From the NCBI GenBank assembly GCA_038396605.1, contig CP121690.1, positions 1,520,500 through 1,584,499 of the forward strand: 64,000 bases of DNA, read 5' to 3'. The translations under genes were made by a program, and so were the position numbers. The notes beneath the pieces were generated by a model, which ran no database searches, was not told the origin of the DNA, and worked only from the letters and a program-made list of their open reading frames with translations. This DNA comes from Eubacteriales bacterium mix99 (GTDB lineage Bacteria > Bacillota > Clostridia > Caldicoprobacterales > DTU083). Below are positions 53,727 through 61,878 of this stretch, in pieces. Position 1 is the first letter of the stretch; each line of letters opens with the position of its first letter.

Positions 53727-54233
53727 AAAGATGACCCCAGAAAATTTAAACCAATAGAACTTATACCGATAGATTTTATAGATAACGGAAAACAGAATGA
53801 ATGCCATAAGAAAGATATCTTTGAAATCATAGACGATGTTGAAGGGGACATTCTTTACCTAGATCCGCCTTATAATAGCCGCCAGTATCCACCTTATTAT
53901 CATATTCTTGAGACAGTAACAGACTATGACGCTCCACAGATTTATGGAATTACCGGTAGACGCCCTTATCAGGATAAATTATCTCCTTTTTGTATGAAAG
54001 ATAAGGCTTTTTCCGCCTTGCTTGATATTATAAAACGTGCAAAATTCAGACATATTTATGTTAGCTATAATACAGATGGAATTATCGATTATAAAGAATT
54101 TGGAAAAGCCTTAGAACAATTCGCTGATGTAACGTTGTTCTCAAAGCCATTCCGGCGATACAAATCAAACTCCAATGGGAATAATAAGGAAAGTTTAAAG
54201 GAGATTATTATATATGCCGAAAAAAGGACCTGA
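53727..54233 (+). pseudogene. D12-class adenine methyltransferase M1, 3' part
   Basis: This segment carries the catalytic motif IV, DPPYNSRQYPPYYHIL, and the end of the D12-class domain (ISYNTDGIIDYKEFG-like: HIYVSYNTDGIIDYKEF). It has no start of its own near the insertion and continues the frame of 52085-52597 exactly once the IS and one duplication copy are removed. Its end overlaps the start of the second methyltransferase gene by 20 bases, so the original operon was translationally coupled. Confidence 0.85.
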
Positions 54234-55104
54234 AAAAAAAATAGGGGTAAATGGCATTGATATGGGTGAACGCGGCGTCTATGATAAACGCAATAAACTA
54301 AATGAACTGACTGGTAAGGAATGGGTATATTTCACTAACTCAGTTTGGATTACAGGGTATAGTCCAACTGCAAAAGAGAATATTGGATTGAAAATACGAA
54401 AAATACATCCTTCGCCCAAACCACCGGGCCTTATCAAGGACATCATTGAGTTTTTTACAAAAAATGATGGGAAAATACTTGATCCGTTTGTTGGCGTTGG
54501 TGGAACACCTCTTGGTGCAGCACTCGCATCTGGTAACCGCACCTCTATTGGCATTGAATTAGAGCAAAAATATATTAACGCCTATAAAAAAGTATGTGAA
54601 ACAGAACATATGCGAGAAATGACTATTATTCATGATGATGCGCGAAACATGCTTAACCATCCAGAAGTTACGGATGAAACTTTTGATCTTATTATTGCAG
54701 ATCCACCATATTCAGACATGATGGCACGTGAGCGAACTGGAACACGTAAAAAACTGTATAATGACAGTTCGGCTATACCATATACCGACAAGGAAACCGA
54801 CCTTGGAAACGAAGCATATGAAGATTTCCTTCCTGATTTAAGAGACATTCTCACTAAGGCATTCTCACGTTTGAAAAATAAGGGCTATATGGTGGTTTTT
54901 TGTAAGGATTTTCAACCACAACCAGATCATCCGAATCTGCTTCATGCAGATATAATTTATGAACTTTGTAGAATAGATCATTGTGTATATCGTGGAATGC
55001 GAATATGGCATGATCAAGCAATGTCGCTATACCCATTTGGATATCCATATTCATTTGTTATGAATCAAATACACCAGTATATATTGATATTTAGAAAGGA
55101 GTAG
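54214..55104 (+). CDS. DNA methyltransferase M2 of the type IIS system
   Basis: This 296-residue enzyme is of the N4-cytosine/N6-adenine family. Motif I is DPFVGVGGT (90-98) with the acidic GIELE after it, and catalytic motif IV is DPPYSDM (163-169). The motif order (I before IV) is the reverse of the common beta class. Type IIS enzymes with asymmetric sites need one methyltransferase for each strand, so M1 and M2 probably divided that task. It is intact and starts behind AAAGGAG. Its gene ends six bases before the endonuclease gene. Confidence 0.85.
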   Translation: MPKKGPEKKIGVNGIDMGERGVYDKRNKLNELTGKEWVYFTNSVWITGYSPTAKENIGLKIRKIHPSPKPPGLIKDIIEFFTKNDGKILDPFVGVGGTPLGAALASGNRTSIGIELEQKYINAYKKVCETEHMREMTIIHDDARNMLNHPEVTDETFDLIIADPPYSDMMARERTGTRKKLYNDSSAIPYTDKETDLGNEAYEDFLPDLRDILTKAFSRLKNKGYMVVFCKDFQPQPDHPNLLHADIIYELCRIDHCVYRGMRIWHDQAMSLYPFGYPYSFVMNQIHQYILIFRKE

Positions 55105-55110
55105 TAGTTT

Positions 55111-56100
55111 ATGTCTGAAACATCAGAAGCGAGTCGATCCTACGAAGGTGAAGGCAAATTATTAACTAACTATGGTTGGGTGCAAAACACGTCTAATCTC
55201 TCAACCGTCAGAGATACAGTCGAGCTTGTTAGCGAGGAAGGGATGAACCACAATGCGCTCATGCGTGCAATTAAGTTACAAAGGGAAGCAGACGGAAAGA
55301 GACTGAATAAATGGACTTGGGATGCAAGATGCCGCTGTAAGGCAGTATGCGCAACTGGTATGGTGGAATTAGATCGCCGATTGGAAGGATACAAGCTGAC
55401 TGAACTTGGAAAAGAGTTAATTGCTGCTCCTAAAGCGAACATAACAATCAACGGTAAGCGTGCATTATCGCAGGAAGAGATTGGGATCTTTCAAAAAGGG
55501 TTACTTACTAACCCACCAGTTGTACGGGTTTTGACACTGCTTAATGATAATCGAAAAAGTGGAAAAGGGTCAATGACTAAATATGATGTCGGTGCTGAGC
55601 TTGGCTTTGTTGGCGATATCGGTTTTACACATTATGATGCGGAGTTCGTTGTTGTAAGTAATAAGAGTTTCAATGATATGGAAGGTGATTCGGACAAATG
55701 GGCTAGAACAGTTTTAAGTTGGCTTAAACAGGTCAACTGGGTTGTAGATGGTCCGAAAATAGAATGCTGCGGTAGAAAACTTCCCTCTTTCACAACAACG
55801 CCTGATATTGACAAAGTGCTTCAATATTCAGCAAAATCGTCAACAAAATATATCCCTATTGAAATGTTATGCTCCGATCATCATCCCTTTACACATTTAA
55901 TACAGCGTAGGCGTGCAGCAATCCTTGAACAGTTAGAACATGTACCTTATATGGAAAAATCTAAACTTGTAGATAATATCAATGCACAGAAGATTGAGAT
56001 AGATGAACAGCAGGTAGATTTTGATATCATTAATCTTCAGCAAGCTGGAATTACAATTTTCAAGGAGCAATCATATTATAAGCTTTGTGACAAGATTAAA
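55111..56100 (+). pseudogene. FokI-like type IIS endonuclease, DNA-recognition part
   Basis: These 330 codons match the DNA-recognition half of FokI: NYGWVQNTSNLSTVRDTVELV (FokI: GWVQNPGKF...), NPPVVRVLTLLNDN...MTKYDVGAELGFVGDIGFT (FokI: YPPAIRILTLLEDG..TKFDLGKNLGFSGESGFT) and DSDKWARTVLSWLKQVNWVVDG (FokI: SSDKYARMIGGWLDKLGLV). The frame is cut by an IS66 element at AGATTAAA. If translated across the IS border the product reads only a few more codons. The intact ancestor would have been about 533 residues, near FokI's usual 580. Confidence 0.8.
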
Positions 56101-56107
56101 GTAACCG

Positions 56108-57640
56108 TCAAGCCAAGGGTGACACCTTCCATGGCATAAGGGTTTTAGGATCGACGCCGTTCGGGGCTTGAGTGAAAATCTTCGTGAGATATTCAAACGG
56201 CACAAGCCCGTTTTCTCTGGCGGAAACGATCAGGCTGTAATAAACCGCGCTAGCTCTCGCGCCGTTAGGGGTATTGGAAAACAGCCAGTTTTTGCGTCCC
56301 ATCACAAAGGGACGGATCGAATTTTCAGCGCGGTTGTTGCTGATTTCAAGCCTGCCGTCCAATAAATAAGCTCTGAGATATTTGCGCTGGCTCTGCGCAT
56401 AATAGACCGCCTTGCCCAGCAGGGACTTTGGCAGCGCGCGAAGCGAATCGGCCCATGTGAAAAAAGCCTCCATCATCGGTTTGGAGAGTTGTTCACGCTT
56501 TTCCCGGCGTTCTTCCGGGGACAGCAAAGCAAACTGTTTCTCAAAATGAAACAGCCTGTTACAGTAGGCGATCCCTTTTTGGGCATCGGACGATTCACGT
56601 TTTTCTTTCGGCAGCGTTTGCAGCGCCTCGTCGAACTTTCGGCGCAGATGCGCCCAACAGCCCACAACGGTAATCCGGTCAGGGAGTTTGTGATAGCCGT
56701 CATAACCGTCCGTATGGAGAAAACCCGAAAAATCTTTCAAAAAGGTTTCCGGGTGGGTATACTTTCGGTCCCTTTGGTAGTCATACAGCACAATTTGGTG
56801 TTCCGCCTCGCCGCTTGTCCGGTAAAGCCACATATAACTCTTGCTCCGGGCGGGCTTGCCGTCCTCATGCAGCACTTGGAGGGTGGTTTCGTCTGCGTGA
56901 AGGACCTGATGCTCGCATAGCTGCCGTTTCATCTCTTTGTATATCGGCTCCAGCCAACCTTCACTGGCTTTTACGAGCCAATTCGACATCGTCTGACGGG
57001 AAAGCAGAATGCCGTTTTGTGCCCATTCCCGCTCCTGCCGGTAAAGCGGGCTGCCCATCACAAATTTCTGCACAGCGATGTGGGCGACCGATTCGGGCGA
57101 TGCGAAACCGCCTTTGATGACGGGTTCCGGCATGCTCGCCTTGACGATCGGCACACGGTCGGAAGATTCCTCGCAGTGCCGGCAGGCGTAAATATGCCGT
57201 ACATGGCGGACAAGCACGGCTTTTGCCGGGATGATTTTCAGTTCCTCGCGCACCTCTTCGCCCATCTTGTGCAGAGGACAGCCGCAGTCAGGACAGACAC
57301 GTTTTTCTTCCGGCAGCTCATGCAGGATGACCTCGACGGGCAAATCTTCCGGCAGCTTGTCGGTGGTCAGACGGGTCTTCCGGCGATAATGCGCTTTGAC
57401 TTTAGTGATCTCCGGCTCCGGTGCGGTCAAATCGGCGGTTTCCTCCGCTTCGTTGAATAAGCACAACTGTCCGTTGTCCGTCTGCTCACTGGACGCGCCA
57501 AATCGTTTGTGTCTGGCAAGTCGAAATTGTTCCGTCAGCCACTCTACCTGCTGTTTCAGCTCGGCAATCTGCTCCGCCTGCTTGAGAAAATTCTCATAAA
57601 CATGCAGCGGAATTTCAACTGTTTTCTCTCGCTTTTCCAT
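56108..57640 (-). CDS. tnpC: IS66-family transposase TnpC
   Basis: This 510-residue DDE transposase contains the N-terminal leucine-rich region (EQIAELKQQVEWLTEQFRL), the zinc-ribbon pair CPDCGCPLHKMG...CRHCEES, the catalytic aspartate in HADETTLQVL, the second one in HTDGYDGYHKL, and the C-terminal glutamate region NNRAENSIRPFVMGRKNW. It is the last gene of the element, ending seven bases inside the left inverted repeat. It appears complete. Confidence 0.92.
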   Translation of the reverse strand: MEKREKTVEIPLHVYENFLKQAEQIAELKQQVEWLTEQFRLARHKRFGASSEQTDNGQLCLFNEAEETADLTAPEPEITKVKAHYRRKTRLTTDKLPEDLPVEVILHELPEEKRVCPDCGCPLHKMGEEVREELKIIPAKAVLVRHVRHIYACRHCEESSDRVPIVKASMPEPVIKGGFASPESVAHIAVQKFVMGSPLYRQEREWAQNGILLSRQTMSNWLVKASEGWLEPIYKEMKRQLCEHQVLHADETTLQVLHEDGKPARSKSYMWLYRTSGEAEHQIVLYDYQRDRKYTHPETFLKDFSGFLHTDGYDGYHKLPDRITVVGCWAHLRRKFDEALQTLPKEKRESSDAQKGIAYCNRLFHFEKQFALLSPEERREKREQLSKPMMEAFFTWADSLRALPKSLLGKAVYYAQSQRKYLRAYLLDGRLEISNNRAENSIRPFVMGRKNWLFSNTPNGARASAVYYSLIVSARENGLVPFEYLTKIFTQAPNGVDPKTLMPWKVSPLA

Positions 57641-57704
57641 GCTCTAATTATACCGTAAAAACCGCATGGAATCAAGAAAAATCGGCTTTTTCGCACCCGA
57701 TATT

Positions 57705-58058
57705 TTACGAAATTTTACGTTCGGAAACCTCGCTTCGGCTGAGCTTCTTTGCAAGCCTTGCACTGTCAATCAGACAGGATAATTCTTCGCTGTTCAGCGC
57801 CATTGTCGCTTCTCCATCCGACGACGGCCAACGGAAATGTCCGCGTTCCAGCCGCTTGAAATACAGCCAGAAGCCGTCGCCGTCCCATTCAAGTATTTTT
57901 ATGCGGTCACGGTTTCGGTTGCAGAAAACGAACAGCGCATCGGCGAAAGGGTCCAGAGAAAAGCTCTGCTGCACAAGCGTCATCAGCCCATTGATGGATT
58001 TCCTCATGTCCGTGCATCCGCAGCACAGATACACGGGCTTTTCGTCGAAGCGCATCAC
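57705..58058 (-). CDS. tnpB: IS66 accessory protein TnpB (Orf2)
   Basis: The 117-residue protein has the IS66 Orf2 pattern: VYLCCGCTDMRKSINGLMTLVQQSFSLDPFADALFVFCNRNRDRIKIL and WLYFKRLERGHFRWP. It is needed for transposition in IS66 elements, though its role is not resolved. Its start overlaps the end of tnpA by four bases. Confidence 0.92.
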   Translation of the reverse strand: MMRFDEKPVYLCCGCTDMRKSINGLMTLVQQSFSLDPFADALFVFCNRNRDRIKILEWDGDGFWLYFKRLERGHFRWPSSDGEATMALNSEELSCLIDSARLAKKLSRSEVSERKIS

Positions 58059-58414
58059 AGCGACCTCAGTACGCGGCAGACCTTCGCCAGCAGTTCCAAA
58101 TCCGTCGAAGCAGTTACCTTGATATGACAGCCGCCGATTTCGATGGTCAGTATACTTTCGGCAGCAGCGGCAAGTTTAGGCTCCTCAAGCTGCGTCCATC
58201 CGTTCGGCACAAGCCCACCCTCGCCGCCTTGTTTCTCCAACAGCCCCCTACAGGCAGCTTCCCGTACTTTCTTCTGTCTGTAGTAATAGGTGGCTTTGCT
58301 GATTCCCTTTTCTTCGCAGAATGCGTTTACGGTCTGCCCGCTGGCTATCCGTTCTTTTACCTCTTCACCCCAGCCCGACAGCCGGAACCTCGTCACAATT
58401 TTTTGTGTATCCAC
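58055..58414 (-). CDS. tnpA: IS66 accessory protein TnpA (Orf1)
   Basis: The 119-residue protein begins with a helix-turn-helix (WGEEVKERIASGQTVNAFCEEKGISKATYYYRQKKVRE) and has the beta-strand tail ILTIEIGGCHIKVTASTDLELLAKVCRVL of IS66 Orf1. It is the first gene in the element and overlaps tnpB, so the three genes form one transcript starting in the right-end region. Confidence 0.9.
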   Translation of the reverse strand: MDTQKIVTRFRLSGWGEEVKERIASGQTVNAFCEEKGISKATYYYRQKKVREAACRGLLEKQGGEGGLVPNGWTQLEEPKLAAAAESILTIEIGGCHIKVTASTDLELLAKVCRVLRSL

Positions 58415-58537
58415 TCAATTCACTCCAATTTGCTTCAAAACACTTCTTAGAGCGTTTTGAACTCTTTTGAAGTAAATTGTACCCTTTCTGACGCCTTTCC
58501 TGCAATGTGACGGCCGGGTTGACGGTTACAGATTAAA

Positions 58538-59149
58538 CTGGATAAACCAATTGTAATTGCAGCTAGTGAAGCCAACCGTGTGAATAAAATTGAGAAGAAG
58601 ATAGAAGAAAAGGTGACAAAATATAATGGCACTATACCGTCGCGAATCGTCGGAGACCTTATTCGCTATGGCTATGACGGCAGAAATTCTTCGACCCTAT
58701 TTGAAATGACAGTAAATGATATGTTTAAATTATTGGGATATGAATCTGAGCATCTTGGTGAAGGAAAAGGACGTGTCGCAGATGTAATTTCAAAGTACAG
58801 AAGCCATTTGTATGCGAAATCATACGGACTTATCATCGACGCAAAAGCTTACGAAAAGTACAACTTCCCAGCAAGTGATATCAGAAAGATGAAAGAATAC
58901 ATTTCTTTGCATGGAGAACAACTTCTTGCAGATAGAATTCCAAGACATGCATTTGCTTTTGTAAGCATGGATTTTACTAATGACGAGACTGCATTAAGCG
59001 AAATTGCAAACGATACGGCAGTCAATAGAACATCAATAACAGTTGATACCCTTTTGGAACTTGGGGCTATGGTGGCAACGCAACAAGTGAATATTGCTGA
59101 TATTTATGATTGGTATGTAACAAATAAAAGGTTTTCAATTGCGGTATAG
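58538..59149 (+). pseudogene. FokI-like type IIS endonuclease, cleavage part
   Basis: This is the nuclease half of the same endonuclease (203 codons after the IS66 right end). The FokI cleavage-domain pattern is clear: FEMTVNDMFKLLGYESEHLGEGKGRVADVISKYRSH and YGLIIDAKAYEKYNFPASDIRKMKEYI. The catalytic Asp of RVADV and the D-x-K of IIDAKAY (FokI D450, D467, K469) are conserved with 19 and 2 residue spacing. A GTG at 58580 could start a fragment, but there is no recognition domain to guide it, and toxicity would be uncontrolled. Confidence 0.85.
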
Positions 59150-59190
59150 GCTAAGTTTTGCCTACGTGTTTGGCTGCTTTTAAAAAGTAT

Positions 59191-59220
59191 AAACCACAAA
59201 GTCATCTGGCTTTGTGGTTT
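59191..59220 (+). terminator. Terminator after the endonuclease gene
   Basis: AAACCACAAAG and CTTTGTGGTTT form an 11-bp perfect stem around TCATCTGG, followed by ATTTTAT. It closes the restriction-modification operon. Confidence 0.75.
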
Positions 59221-59368
59221 ATTTTATCTAATAAAATCAAGCATTGGATATAAGTCAAAATGGTAAAGGCATTTTTAAAGAAGATATATCGATTTATGGT
59301 CGTATCCTTGCAAAAAAATATGCGGCGCGTTATGGTGGTATCAGAAATTCAAGAAGGGGGCCGATACT
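59221..59368 (+). pseudogene. Possible 3' remnant of a gene upstream of the CD1845-like gene
   Basis: A plus-strand frame without start reads ALDISQNGKGIFKEDISIYG, then RILAKKYAARYGGIRN, and ends with TGA overlapping the next ATG. It looks like a natural gene end rather than chance, as it stops exactly at the start of the CD1845-like gene. In related elements the relaxase gene precedes this membrane protein, so it may be the tail of a lost relaxase; I cannot confirm the family. Confidence 0.3.
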
Positions 59369-59659
59369 ATGAGGCTGATACTGAAAATACTCGTCGCTCC
59401 GGTCATCGTGGTGCTGACCGTTTTCGTCTGGATCTGTGCGCTGGTGCTCCGCTGTTCGGCCATTGTGTTCGGCCTTGCAGGAACGGTCCTTGGCATCTTC
59501 GGTGTGCTGGCGCTGATCACTCATCAGGTTACAAACGGGATCATCCTACTGGTGATAGCATTTCTCGTCAGTCCATGCGGAATCCCCATGGCGGCGGCGT
59601 GGCTGCTCGGCAAAATACAGGATTTGCGGTATGCGATTCAGGACCGGGTTTACGGCTAA
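59369..59659 (+). CDS. CD1845-like small membrane protein
   Basis: The 96-residue protein has three hydrophobic helices (VAPVIVVLTVFVWICALVL; AIVFGLAGTVLGIFGVLALI; IILLVIAFLVSPCGIPMAA) and the ending WLLGKIQDLRYAIQDRVYG, as in the CD1845-type proteins encoded after the relaxase of CTn elements. A GAAGGGGG ribosome site precedes the ATG. It is core-like in base composition, unlike the AT-rich island before it. The role is unknown. Confidence 0.75.
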   Translation: MRLILKILVAPVIVVLTVFVWICALVLRCSAIVFGLAGTVLGIFGVLALITHQVTNGIILLVIAFLVSPCGIPMAAAWLLGKIQDLRYAIQDRVYG

Positions 59660-59835
59660 AAAGAGTCTAGAAATTAAATGGCGCAGAGTTTTTGGAAAGC
59701 TCCGCGCCATTTTATCAATTGTAAGGAGTCTACGTATTAAACATAATGGGAACTTCAAGATCAACGACTGTAATTCCCGGCTTCTTATCTGTTTTGACCC
59801 ATGGATAATATTCATATCTCAGGAACTTGTCGTCC

Positions 59836-60621
59836 TTATATATCTGCCTGAACTTGACCATCTGTATCGTCATTTTTAATCGTTTTCTCTACATAGTCCA
59901 GCATGCCTTCCAATGCGTCATGGTAGAACATCTCCACATCGTCTGTTTTCTTTGCGATAAAAACATAGCCGACGTCCTCCTTTTTCTTATACACGACAAG
60001 AATCCGTTCGCCCTGCTTATTATCGTAATAGGCATACTTCTCAGCGCCGTCTGTGTATTCAGCGTGATATTTAACTTTGAGTCCTTCCTTTCTTGCCATG
60101 AGGAACAGGACGTATGAGTACAATTCCCGATTGATGGAGTTCGTCTGTGTCCTCGTAAGAAGCAGGATATCATCGCTGTTATTCCTCCGAATGAATTTCT
60201 GTGAGCTCATGAACACCCATTCATTCTGAGGATCTTTTTTACTAGCGTCATTCGTATACACACAGTCAAGAATCTCCGGGAGCTTTACAAAGTACTGCTT
60301 CCACCTGTCATCTTCATCAAATGTCTTCCGATCGATGATTTCTTGCAGCTGCTCGGTTACCGGCCTGTCAACGACAATATCGTCCATCAGCATTTTCAGA
60401 TAATCACGCTTCCCGGTGTTGTCATCTCTCAGAAGTCTCTTGAAGCCATAATCACGATCTGTGTTATCCAAAAAGCTCTGACGTGCCTTTCCCGGAGGCA
60501 ACATATAGCTGTATTTGCCGCCATAGCACAGCAAAGCTCTTCTGAACAGTGCCTTATCTTCAATTTCGCTACGAACACCATCCGTATCAAACGGCAGGGT
60601 GATCTTACCGAGGTAATTCAT
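59836..60621 (-). CDS. Hypothetical protein, C-terminal half of a frameshifted gene
   Basis: The 261-residue frame includes ALFRRALLCYGGKYSYMLPP, RDYGFKRLLRDDNTGKRDYLKMLMDDI, WKQYFVKLPEILDCVYTND and LLLTRTQTNSINRELYSYVLFLMARKEG. I do not recognise a named family, but the segment order feels like the end of a larger nuclease- or ATPase-associated protein of phage-defence type; that is only an impression. The same frame extends upstream without a start through KQYEEQDKDAVVLPEDAQIL to about 60740, so the natural protein began in the preceding gene. Confidence 0.55.
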   Translation of the reverse strand: MNYLGKITLPFDTDGVRSEIEDKALFRRALLCYGGKYSYMLPPGKARQSFLDNTDRDYGFKRLLRDDNTGKRDYLKMLMDDIVVDRPVTEQLQEIIDRKTFDEDDRWKQYFVKLPEILDCVYTNDASKKDPQNEWVFMSSQKFIRRNNSDDILLLTRTQTNSINRELYSYVLFLMARKEGLKVKYHAEYTDGAEKYAYYDNKQGERILVVYKKKEDVGYVFIAKKTDDVEMFYHDALEGMLDYVEKTIKNDDTDGQVQADI

Positions 60622-61472
60622 GAAGGATGCATAATAGCCGCTTTCGCTGTTAACACCGGACAGAATCTGCGCGTCCTCCGGCAGTACAACAGCATCCTTA
60701 TCTTGCTCTTCATACTGTTTAAGTAGTGAGAATCGAAATTTTCAAGAAGCATAACCTCCAGGAATGACGAGAAGGAAAATATGTACAGCGCCAATTGATA
60801 ATCGTTTAAGCGGGCCATTGTCTTGTTTAATGTAGCTTTGACTTCCTGATCGCTATGGAACAGAGTTTTTTTACTGAGCGCCTTTGTAAGCTGCTCACGA
60901 TAAAGTATAATGCTCTGCTCAGCCTCGCGCTTAATATCCTGAACTAAAATATGTTTGTGGTCTTTGTATTTATCGTTGTCCCAATTGAATTTATAGTTGT
61001 TCAGAACATCAGCTAACACATTAAGGTTACCCTTGAGCTTTGCTTCCTCTTTCAATTCTAAGAAGGCAAGTATCTCTTTTTGCGCTTCATGGATAGCGTC
61101 TAGTTTCTTTTCAACCGCCATAATAGCTACTGCCATACAAAGCATAGTTGGATCAAGTGGTATCTGCGTCATTCTAGCAAGACCGCCACCAACGCCACCA
61201 TTGGCTGCTTTAAGATTACCAATAAACTGACCGCCACTTTGAAACATAGTCTTTCCCGCAGTATTAACAAAGTACAGACCACTTTGTCCAGCACCGCTCA
61301 CTGCATAGCTTACAAGCTGTGTTAAGGGTTGGAAAGCTACACCCAATGCAGCTGCTTTCTCAATAGGGAACTTCTGCGTTTCAGTCATATCGATATTCAT
61401 TTTTACAAGCTCTGACGGAGGATAATATTCAACATCCATCATTGCTTGAACAAGTGCGTTTTTATTTTCCAT
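60618..61472 (-). CDS. Hypothetical protein, N-terminal half of a frameshifted gene
   Basis: The 284-residue frame starts behind AGGAGGAACCC with MENKNALVQAMMDVEYYPPS. It contains a glycine-rich segment (GNLKAANGGVGGGLARM), a hydrophobic stretch (LDPTMLCMAVAIMAVEKKLDAI) and a long coiled region. After LEVMLLENFDS the last 35 residues are arginine- and cysteine-rich and unlike the rest, while a neighbouring frame continues sensibly into the next gene. A one-base shift near 60720-60742 probably split one gene of about 540 residues. Function unknown. Confidence 0.55.
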   Translation of the reverse strand: MENKNALVQAMMDVEYYPPSELVKMNIDMTETQKFPIEKAAALGVAFQPLTQLVSYAVSGAGQSGLYFVNTAGKTMFQSGGQFIGNLKAANGGVGGGLARMTQIPLDPTMLCMAVAIMAVEKKLDAIHEAQKEILAFLELKEEAKLKGNLNVLADVLNNYKFNWDNDKYKDHKHILVQDIKREAEQSIILYREQLTKALSKKTLFHSDQEVKATLNKTMARLNDYQLALYIFSFSSFLEVMLLENFDSHYLNSMKSKIRMLLYCRRTRRFCPVLTAKAAIMHPS

Positions 61473-61773
61473 TATGGGTTCCTCCTATATCAAGTCTATA
61501 ACAGCGCTTGCAAATTTCGCGTTTTTCTCTGACATCTATCCTATAGCCTACATCCAATCCGACCACACAACCCCGCCAAATTCAAAAACCATCAATCCTG
61601 TACACTCGCGGAGCCAAAAAAACACAAAAACATCTATCTTGACCACACGCCGAACACCGACATCAATATCGTCCACTCGCGTCCGAAATTGGCCCTCTGG
61701 ACTGATTACCTCAAAGCGATATTTTGGCGGTTTCGGCTCACCGGTTTTTTGCCCTCAAACCCCGAAAGCACCA
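61473..61773. other. Region upstream of the unknown gene, left of IS1182 right copy
   Basis: No convincing gene. The region holds the ribosome site (61480s, complement) of the minus-strand gene and a C/A-rich stretch with short repeats (ACACTCGCGG; CCACTCGCGTCC). A 105-codon plus-strand frame here lacks a ribosome site and runs into the IS, so I leave it out. Confidence 0.35.
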
Positions 61774-61780
61774 GCATTAC
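61774..61780. repeat. Target-site duplication of right IS1182 copy (left arm)
   Basis: GCATTAC directly abuts the inverted repeat AAGGGCACTG and recurs at 63475-63481. Confidence 0.85.
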
Positions 61781-61815
61781 AAGGGCACTGAAAAAGTCCG
61801 ATTCTCGATTGAGAA

Positions 61816-61845
61816 TTGGACTTTTTCTTGCATATATGGTATAAT
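61816..61845 (+). promoter_or_regulatory. Promoter of the IS1182 transposase
   Basis: TTGGAC and TATAAT are separated by 18 bases, 33 bases before the GTG start. The same sequence lies in the left copy on the other strand. Confidence 0.65.
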
Positions 61846-61878
61846 TATTCATAGAAACGAGGCAATGGGGGAAGTAAA

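Larger units (their letters stand above)
56101..58529 (-). mobile_element. IS66-family insertion sequence in the FokI-like gene
   Basis: The 2429-bp element has inverted repeats GTAACCGTCAAGCC and (complement of the right end) GTAACCGTCAACCC, and an 8-bp duplication AGATTAAA at 56093-56100 and 58530-58537, the usual IS66 size. It contains the three IS66 genes on the minus strand, all open. Excising it with one duplication copy restores the endonuclease frame exactly (…DKIK+LDKPIV…). Confidence 0.92.

Noticed and set aside
61474-61791. A 105-codon plus-strand frame running into the right IS1182 copy.
   Set aside because: No ribosome site; the composition is low-complexity and the frame ends inside the IS inverted repeat.
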